Positions 1 through 4,764 of a stretch of 6,156 nucleotides of DNA are shown here, piece after piece. This DNA is from Allobosea sp. (lineage in GTDB: Bacteria; Pseudomonadota; Alphaproteobacteria; Rhizobiales; Beijerinckiaceae): positions 1 to 6,156 of the forward strand of contig JAKFWE010000186.1 in assembly GCA_021732895.1 (NCBI GenBank), given 5' to 3'. The position numbers were made by a program, and so were the translations under genes. The notes beneath the pieces are model-generated. The model ran no database searches. It saw nothing but the letters and a program-made list of their open reading frames with translations, and had not been told where the DNA came from. The stretch's first letter is position 1. Each line of letters begins with the position of its first letter.

Positions 1-759
1 CGCCCGCTGCTGCACGATCTGCACGTCGATCAGCATCGTGTCGACGCGGCCGAGCAGGCGGCTGGCGGCGCTCTTGACGGTCTCGGGCGCGGCGCGCGCC
101 GACGCCGTCTCGGAAAAGCGCCGGAACAGCTGGTGCAGGCCGTTGAGCTGGCGATGCAGGCGCACCGTGCGGCGGCGGATCAGGCCGAGCCTGCGGGCGT
201 CGTTGCCGATGCGCTCGTCGATGACATGGTCCTCGATCGAATCGGTGTCGTCGGTCAGCCGCGTCACGTCCTCGGCGACGTCCTCGATGACGAACTCGAT
301 GAGCCGCTCGAACAGGATGACCGGCGAGGCGGCGCGAAAGCCGGATTCGAGCGCGTCGCGCGTCAAACGCGTCGCCTGCAGCGCCTTGCGGCGGCCGGTG
401 ATCAGAAAGCGTTCGCCGACGATCCAGTGCAGCGTCCCCGATTCCTCGGTCAGGCTGTCGACCTCGCGCACCTGGTCGAAGGTGACCCCCCAGGCGAAGG
501 ATGCGTCGTGGAACAGGCGCTGATGCTCGTCGGGCGTCACGAACACGCCGAGCGCGTCCGCGGGAATGGTCGAGCACTCGGCGATCCATTGCTTGGCCCG
601 GCTGTGGACGAGGTCGAGATGTAGCCAGACGAACGCCGCGCCGGGCATCTCGAGCGCCGGCATGACGTCACGGGGGATCAGCTCCGCCGCGCCGTCGGCG
701 TCGAACCGGTAGGCCCAGATGAAGCCGGCCTGAGATTGCACGTCCTGCGGCATCGTCAT
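1..759 (-). CDS. CorA/ZntB-family divalent cation transporter, 3' end missing
   Basis: This is the N-terminal 253 residues of an inner-membrane divalent cation transporter of the CorA superfamily; the frame stays open to the left edge. What is visible is the soluble cytoplasmic part: a starting beta-rich section with FVWLHLDL (about residues 43-50), then WIVGERFLITGRR (112-124), then a long charged helical stretch (about 140-253) resembling the CorA stalk helix. The two C-terminal membrane helices and the GMN loop, which form the pore, lie beyond the window. ZntB-type proteins are about 325-330 residues long, so about 75 are missing. ATG codons lie at 759 and 753. The purine-rich GGGCAGG touches the first but sits 6 bases from the second, so 753 may be the real start. 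GH25-A lies 48 bases upstream on the same strand, so co-transcription is plausible. The ion (Mg, Zn or other) cannot be told; ZntB-like is favoured over classical CorA from overall resemblance only. Confidence 0.82.
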   Translation of the reverse strand, partial: MTMPQDVQSQAGFIWAYRFDADGAAELIPRDVMPALEMPGAAFVWLHLDLVHSRAKQWIAECSTIPADALGVFVTPDEHQRLFHDASFAWGVTFDQVREVDSLTEESGTLHWIVGERFLITGRRKALQATRLTRDALESGFRAASPVILFERLIEFVIEDVAEDVTRLTDDTDSIEDHVIDERIGNDARRLGLIRRRTVRLHRQLNGLHQLFRRFSETASARAAPETVKSAASRLLGRVDTMLIDVQIVQQRA

Positions 760-764
760 CCTGC

Positions 765-784
765 CCGCGCCCGAAGCGGCGCGG
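765..784 (-). other. GC-rich hairpin in the gap between GH25-A and the CorA-like gene
   Basis: A perfect 7-base-pair inverted repeat (765-771 with 778-784) encloses a 6-base loop. In the transcript it falls after the GH25-A stop codon and ends directly before the GGGCAGG purine run of the CorA-like gene. There is no run of U after it, so it is not a typical intrinsic terminator. It could trim expression of the downstream gene or be a chance product of high GC. Confidence 0.25.
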
Positions 785-807
785 TTGCGATAGCCCATTT
801 CGGCGGA

Positions 808-1758
808 TCAGTCGCGGGCGATGGCGCCCGTCGTTGTGACATCGGCTCGCGGGATCCGCGCCGGCGGGGCCGGCCTGAGCGTCGCGCCGCCGGCGGCCTT
901 CGGGGCGCGGGAGCCGGCCGCCGTCGCCGGCGGCTTCGTGCGGGCGATGTTCGGCTCGCCGCCGCGCCATTTGCGCGCGCCGATGTCGAAGCGGCCTTCG
1001 CGCCAGGCGGCGAACTCGTTCTCCGAGCCGAAGAAGGCGTTGCGATCCACGTCGCCGGCGATGCCGGGCACCCGGCCGGTCGTGGTGAACTGCCAGAACT
1101 CCCATTCCTTGCGTTCGTAGCGATGGCGCACGGGCGCGGCCGTCGAGCGCAGCCAGTAGGGATGGTCGTTGAACTGGCCTTCCAGCACATCCTCGTGGAA
1201 GGTGATGTCGGTGTAGATGATCGGTTTCTTGCCGGTATGCTCCTGCAGCCCCTTCAGCATCTCGCGGATCTTGGCCAAAGCCTTCTCGCGCGGAATCTTC
1301 TTGCCGCAGGCTTTCGAATGGCCGTTCCACTCGACATCCAGCACCGGGGGCAGGGCGTCGGCGTCGCGCGGTATGTTGCGCCGGAACCAGCGCACCTGAT
1401 CCCTGGCCGAGCGGCACCACCAGACGAAATGATAGGCGCCGCGCGGCACGCCGGCCTTCCTCGCCTCGGCCCAGTTGCGCCTGAAGGCGGGATCGAGATG
1501 GTCGCCGCCCTCGGTCGCCTTGATGAAGGCGAAGCGCGCGCCGGCGGCCTTGACCTGCGCCCAGTCGATCTCGCCTTGCCAGCGCGACACGTCGATGCCC
1601 TGAATGGTCATCCGGCGCGCGTCGCGCACGCCGTCATGGTAGGCGGTGTCGGATTTCCGCGGATAGAGCGCCAGCGCGGGCCCGGCGCTGGACAGCGCGA
1701 GCATTATCGCGCCCATTATGGGCGGAAACACCGGAAATCTGGTCGAATGTGCCGGCAT
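808..1758 (-). CDS. GH25 family lysozyme, secreted (GH25-A)
   Basis: A 316-residue glycoside hydrolase family 25 enzyme, predicted to cut the beta-1,4 bond between N-acetylmuramic acid and N-acetylglucosamine in peptidoglycan. Residues 1-30 look like a signal peptide with a likely cut after ALA at 28-30, placing the enzyme in the periplasm or outside. The catalytic domain spans about 53-264: GIDVSRWQGEIDW (54-66, Asp56), PPVLDVEWNG (137-146) with the family's D-x-E pair Asp141/Glu143, and FWQFTTTGRVPG (221-232). The only cysteines, Cys115 and Cys151, may form a disulfide. From about 265 the protein is a Pro/Ala/Arg-rich tail without a recognisable domain. The start is well supported: AAGGAGG lies at 1764-1770, 5 bases before ATG. 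It diverges from pcs across a 108-base gap and reads toward the CorA-like gene. It is about 70% identical to GH25-B in the core. Family assignment is firm; the physiological role (wall remodelling or division) is inferred. Confidence 0.93.
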   Translation of the reverse strand: MPAHSTRFPVFPPIMGAIMLALSSAGPALALYPRKSDTAYHDGVRDARRMTIQGIDVSRWQGEIDWAQVKAAGARFAFIKATEGGDHLDPAFRRNWAEARKAGVPRGAYHFVWWCRSARDQVRWFRRNIPRDADALPPVLDVEWNGHSKACGKKIPREKALAKIREMLKGLQEHTGKKPIIYTDITFHEDVLEGQFNDHPYWLRSTAAPVRHRYERKEWEFWQFTTTGRVPGIAGDVDRNAFFGSENEFAAWREGRFDIGARKWRGGEPNIARTKPPATAAGSRAPKAAGGATLRPAPPARIPRADVTTTGAIARD

Positions 1759-1794
1759 GCAGGCCTCCTTCGCCGATCTTGATGCGGGCGCTGC

Positions 1795-1853
1795 GGTTAA
1801 GGGCCGGTTAGAAACGCCTGCATCCGAACGATCATCTTCAGCGTTGGTTAACC
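1795..1853 (-). promoter_or_regulatory. Candidate CtrA-type binding sites in the GH25-A/pcs divergent intergenic region
   Basis: Read on the minus strand, the region holds TTAACC at 1846-1851, CTAACC at 1806-1811 and TTAACC at 1795-1800. The last two are spaced one helical turn apart (11 bases), so 1797-1811 on the plus strand reads TTAA, seven bases, then TTAG. This matches the alphaproteobacterial CtrA consensus TTAA-N7-TTAA at seven of eight positions. The pair lies 37-53 bases upstream of the GH25-A start codon, a promoter-like distance. The third motif lies inside the palindrome GGTTAACC (1846-1853), directly before the pcs ribosome binding site. CtrA control of GH25-A, pcs or both is inference; no -10/-35 pair is clear. 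Confidence 0.4.
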
Positions 1854-1859
1854 GGGAGG
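1854..1859 (+). promoter_or_regulatory. Ribosome binding site that sets the TTG start of pcs
   Basis: GGGAGG lies 7 bases before the TTG at 1867. A nearby ATG at 1863 is in a different frame that lacks the Pcs protein, so this Shine-Dalgarno sequence and the TTG are the best-supported start. Confidence 0.65.
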
Positions 1860-1866
1860 CGGATGC

Positions 1867-2583
1867 TTGAACGATCCGGGAAGCGCCAGGGGTGGACCGT
1901 CATGGCGCGCGCGGGCGCTGGCTTACGGCGTCCATGTCTTCACGGCCCTGGGGGCGGCGCTGGGACTGCTCGCGCTCCAGGCGGTGATCGCGGGCGACCT
2001 CGCTGTCGCCTTCGGCTGGCTCGGAGCCGCGCTCGCGGTCGATGCGCTGGACGGGCCGCTGGCGCGGTGGCTGAACGTGCGCGAGCTGGCGCGGCGCTAC
2101 GACGGCGCGCAGCTCGATCTCGTGGTCGATTTCATCACCTATGTCTTCGTGCCGGCGGCGATGCTGCTGCGCGCCGACGTGATGGCGCAGCCCTGGGGGC
2201 TGATCGCCGGCCTCGTGGTGACGCTGACCAGCGCGCTGTATTTCGCCGATGCCGGGATGAAGACCGACGACTGGTGGTTTCGCGGCTTTCCCGCCGTCTG
2301 GAACATCGTGGTGTTCTACGTCGTCGTCTTCGCGCCGCCGGTCTGGCTGGCGCTGGCGGTCGTGCTGGTCGCGACGGTGCTGATGTTCGCGCCGGTCGTC
2401 TTCGTGCATCCGGTGCGCGTCAGGCGCTGGCGGCTTCTGACGCTGACGATGCTGGCGCTCTGGGGCGCAGCCGCGCTGGCGGCAGTCATGCAGGGCATGG
2501 CGCCGGCGCCGTGGGCGAAGGCGGTCCTGATCGTCGCAGCCTGCTACTTCATCGCCATCGGGTTGCTTCGGCCGCGAACATGA
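1867..2583 (+). CDS. pcs: Phosphatidylcholine synthase (CDP-diacylglycerol-choline O-phosphatidyltransferase)
   Basis: This integral inner-membrane enzyme joins choline to CDP-diacylglycerol, giving phosphatidylcholine and CMP in one step; the reaction needs a divalent metal, usually Mn. The 238-residue length is usual for the family. The active-site motif is complete: Asp62-Gly63, Ala66-Arg67, then twelve residues, Gly80, Asp84 and Asp88. That is the Pcs-specific DG-x2-AR-x12-G-x3-D-x3-D spacing, not the x8 spacing of other CDP-alcohol phosphatidyltransferases. The segment DDWWFRGFPAVWN (134-146) also resembles conserved Pcs sequence. Hydrophobic membrane segments lie at about 18-42, 45-61, 88-101, 110-127, 143-180 (two helices), 190-208 and 217-234. 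The start is TTG, chosen from the ribosome binding site GGGAGG at 1854-1859. The gene diverges from GH25-A and converges on the protease-like gene, whose stop lies 31 bases away. Choline must come from outside or from degradation of choline compounds; no choline transporter is in the window. Confidence 0.95.
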   Translation: MNDPGSARGGPSWRARALAYGVHVFTALGAALGLLALQAVIAGDLAVAFGWLGAALAVDALDGPLARWLNVRELARRYDGAQLDLVVDFITYVFVPAAMLLRADVMAQPWGLIAGLVVTLTSALYFADAGMKTDDWWFRGFPAVWNIVVFYVVVFAPPVWLALAVVLVATVLMFAPVVFVHPVRVRRWRLLTLTMLALWGAAALAAVMQGMAPAPWAKAVLIVAACYFIAIGLLRPRT

Positions 2584-2614
2584 TGACGAACGGTCGCAGC
2601 CCGCGCGTAATGCT

Positions 2615-3670
2615 TTACCGCAAGGCCGTCATCGAGGCGGCGATGACTGAGGCGATGGTGCCCCATCCGCCCGACGCGACGCGCCCTGAATGAAGGGCCA
2701 CGACCTCGCCCGTGATTTGTGAGAAGATGGGTGCGCCAGACGATCCCGAGCCGGTGTCGCAACCATGTTCCAGTCTCTCGGCGCCGACCGCGCTGACGCG
2801 ACAGTCGGGGGATCGAACGGCAAGCTTCGACGAAGTCCCCCTGAACATCACGATGGCAAGCTGCTCGCCCAGTGTCGGCTCCTTCGTCGCGAGCTTCAAC
2901 GGTGGGATCGTCGATGTTTCCGCAAGGCGCAGCAATGAAAAGCTCGCGCCCTCGCGATCCGCCATCCTAGACGAAATGACCTTGGCGTCGATAGCTTTGC
3001 CATTGACGACGAAACTCAGGCCGATCATGTCGGACGATGCGCAGTGTCCTGCCGTTGCTATGATATCGGTCTTGACAAGAAAGGCGGTGCAGGTGGCCGT
3101 CATGCCTTGTCGATCGTTGATCATGAGATAACCCACGCCCCGGCCAAGAGCATGAAGCGGGTCGGACGGGCTCAGGCTCCCCAGCAAAACGGCGTCGTCC
3201 TGCCCCAGGATGCCGCCCGAATAGCTCACTTGCGGCGCGGAACCTGGATTGGCGTTGAGATAGTCCTTGATCCGGCTGGCGTAAGTCGGAAGAAGCCCCG
3301 CATCGACCAAAAATTTGAGATTGTCGCGCACGACCTCGCGCGAAGGTCCCTCGACGAACTTCTTGATGAGATCGGCCTGAAGCGAGTCGCGAACACCCTC
3401 TCGGGCAAGTTCTGCGCGGGCAGCGTCGGCTTCGCGATTTTGCCATGCTGTATAGGCGCTGGAGCCGATGCTCGTCATCAGCGTGACAAAGCCGCCGACG
3501 ACAGCAAGAACGATCGGATTGGAGACGATATCCCGGAACGTGTTGGTTTTCTTGGGTTGGTCTTCGCGTTTTCGCAGCAACGTCTCGACCGAGAATTTCT
3601 GCCGCTCGAACTTCAGACGTTCGATTTCGAGATTGAGCCTCTCTCGCTCGAGATCGATTTCAACCGTCAT
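2615..3670 (-). CDS. Membrane-anchored trypsin-like serine peptidase homologue with altered catalytic triad
   Basis: A 351-residue protein in four parts. Residues 3-40 are a highly charged helix rich in Glu, Arg, Leu and Lys, likely a coiled coil. Residues 51-74 form one membrane helix; the positive RKREDQPKK before it suggests a cytoplasmic N-terminus and periplasmic C-terminus. Residues 85-145 are a small helical region including NLKFLVDAGLLP (117-128). Residues about 175-345 are a chymotrypsin-fold (S1/V8-like) domain: ATAGHC with His209, a Cys194-Cys210 pair as in trypsin-like enzymes, and GSGSSGAPIF (307-316) with Ser311. Cys290 and Cys304 may form a second disulfide. Where the triad Asp is expected (D-F-A-L-L-R-L in relatives) the sequence is SFSLLRL, giving Ser243. 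Activity may therefore be lost or depend on another residue such as Asp238. GAGAGG lies about 5 bases before the ATG. GC is visibly lower than in neighbours (31/60 at 3601-3660 against 46/60 in pcs at 2041-2100) and ATA is used for Ile, suggesting horizontal gain. Substrate and role are unknown; a chaperone- or receptor-like pseudoprotease is possible. Confidence 0.82.
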   Translation of the reverse strand: MTVEIDLERERLNLEIERLKFERQKFSVETLLRKREDQPKKTNTFRDIVSNPIVLAVVGGFVTLMTSIGSSAYTAWQNREADAARAELAREGVRDSLQADLIKKFVEGPSREVVRDNLKFLVDAGLLPTYASRIKDYLNANPGSAPQVSYSGGILGQDDAVLLGSLSPSDPLHALGRGVGYLMINDRQGMTATCTAFLVKTDIIATAGHCASSDMIGLSFVVNGKAIDAKVISSRMADREGASFSLLRLAETSTIPPLKLATKEPTLGEQLAIVMFRGTSSKLAVRSPDCRVSAVGAERLEHGCDTGSGSSGAPIFSQITGEVVALHSGRVASGGWGTIASVIAASMTALR

Positions 3671-3788
3671 GACCGCCTCTCAGCACCGCGGCGAGAGCAA
3701 ATCAGATCGAATCGGTGAAAGCAATTTGAATGCTAACGCGAGAAGACAACGCGGCAGCCCGAGATGATCGCTCTCAATCCGCTCCGAT

Positions 3789-4700
3789 CTAGTCGGCGTC
3801 GTTGATCTGGAATGACGAGGAGACCGGCTCGATCGCGCCCGGGATCGTCGCCACAGGCGGCGGCTCGGCCGGCGCGGGAGGAGGCGGCGTGGCCCGCCGC
3901 CGGTCCCAGCGGCGCGTGCCGATGTCGTATTCGCCGCGCAGCCAGCCGGCGAACCGGGCCTCGTCGCCGAAGAAGGCGTTGCGGTCGACATCGCCCTTGA
4001 TGCCGGGCACGCGGCCGGTGGTGGTGAACTGCCAGAAGGCCCAGGGCCGGTTCTCGTAGCGCGTCTCGGGCAGCGCCGCCGTCGAGCGGATCCAGTAGGG
4101 GTAGTCGTTGAACTCGCCTTCCAGCACGTCCTTGTGGAAGGTGATGTCGGTGTAGATCACCGGCTTCTTGCCGGTGAGCTGCTCCAGCTCGGTCAGCATG
4201 AGCCGGATCTTCTCGAGCGCCAGCGAACGCTCGATCTTCCTGGGGCAGGTCCTGGAATGGCCGTTCCACTCGACGTCGAGCACCGGCGGCAAGGCGTCGG
4301 GGTCGTTGGGAATATGCTGCTTGAACCAGACCGCCTGTTCATGGGCGGGCCTGCACCAGTAGACGAAATGATAGGCCCCGCGCGGCACGCCGGCGCGGCG
4401 CGCGCCTTCCCAGTTGCGCAGGAAGGAGGGATCGATGTGGTCGCCGCCCTCGGTCGCCTTCATGAAGACGAAGCGCGTGCCCGCGCCCTTGACGGCGGTC
4501 CAGTCGATCTCGCCCTGCCAGCGCGAGATGTCGATGCCGTGGATCGGGTAGGTGTGCGCCGCCGCCACGCCCTGATGCGGACGCGCGTCGCCCTTCTGGG
4601 GATAGTTCTCCAGCGCCACGCAGCCGCCGAGCCCGGCCAGGACGGCCGCGGCGGCAAGCAGGCGGGAGAGGCGGACATCGATCATGAGCAGGCTGGTCAT
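3789..4700 (-). CDS. GH25 family lysozyme, predicted lipoprotein (GH25-B)
   Basis: A 303-residue glycoside hydrolase family 25 muramidase, paralogue of GH25-A. The N-terminus has a hydrophobic stretch (about 12-26) ending in the lipobox LGGC, with Cys27 as the lipidation site. Residue +2 is Val, not Asp, so by the enteric Lol rule it would go to the outer membrane; that rule is less certain in alphaproteobacteria. The catalytic domain (about 54-265) has GIDISRWQGEIDW with Asp57, PPVLDVEWNG with Asp142/Glu144, and FWQFTTTGRVPG (222-233). Cys116 and Cys152 match the two cysteines of GH25-A. A Pro-rich tail follows (about 271-283). Translation likely starts at 4700 (TAGG 4 bases upstream, a weak site); ATG at 4685 would shorten the signal peptide by five residues. 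mgtE ends 64 bases upstream on the same strand, so read-through is possible. The probable role is peptidoglycan remodelling at the inner face of the outer membrane; that placement is inferred. Confidence 0.92.
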   Translation of the reverse strand: MTSLLMIDVRLSRLLAAAAVLAGLGGCVALENYPQKGDARPHQGVAAAHTYPIHGIDISRWQGEIDWTAVKGAGTRFVFMKATEGGDHIDPSFLRNWEGARRAGVPRGAYHFVYWCRPAHEQAVWFKQHIPNDPDALPPVLDVEWNGHSRTCPRKIERSLALEKIRLMLTELEQLTGKKPVIYTDITFHKDVLEGEFNDYPYWIRSTAALPETRYENRPWAFWQFTTTGRVPGIKGDVDRNAFFGDEARFAGWLRGEYDIGTRRWDRRRATPPPPAPAEPPPVATIPGAIEPVSSSFQINDAD

Positions 4701-4764
4701 CTCGCCTAGAATTGAGGGGAAAGCTTGACGCCGGGTTTACGTTAGCGAATTCGGTCCGGCTTCG

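Noticed and set aside
133..624. Plus-strand open frame of 163 codons near the left edge
   Set aside because: It mirrors the CorA/ZntB-like gene on the minus strand. The minus frame is open from 759 to the edge and gives a recognisable transporter domain.
668..1420. Minus-strand open frame of 250 codons overlapping GH25-A and the CorA-like start
   Set aside because: It runs in another frame through both real genes and has Arg-rich, shadow-type composition.
736..1782. Long plus-strand open frame (348 codons) opposite GH25-A
   Set aside because: It is antisense to a GH25 gene with catalytic motifs and a strong ribosome binding site. The product is Arg/Ala/Gly-rich and low in complexity, as expected from GC-rich codon bias.
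2584..2614. Bidirectional terminator between the convergent pcs and protease-like genes
   Set aside because: No convincing hairpin with a T tract was found in this 31-base gap.
1863..2693. Plus-strand frame of 276 codons starting with ATG at 1863
   Set aside because: It overlaps pcs in a shifted frame and lacks any motif, while the pcs frame has the complete CDP-alcohol phosphatidyltransferase motif.
3044..3718. Plus-strand open frame of 224 codons opposite the protease-like gene
   Set aside because: It is antisense to a gene with clear trypsin-like motifs and has no recognisable features of its own.
3721..3749. Possible -35 (TTGTCT) promoter upstream of the protease-like gene
   Set aside because: The hexamer 17 bases downstream is AATTGC, a poor -10, so the pair is not convincing.
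4735..4757. CTTGACG-like -35 on the plus strand after GH25-B's start
   Set aside because: It would read into the 3' end of mgtE on the opposite strand, with no gene to serve.
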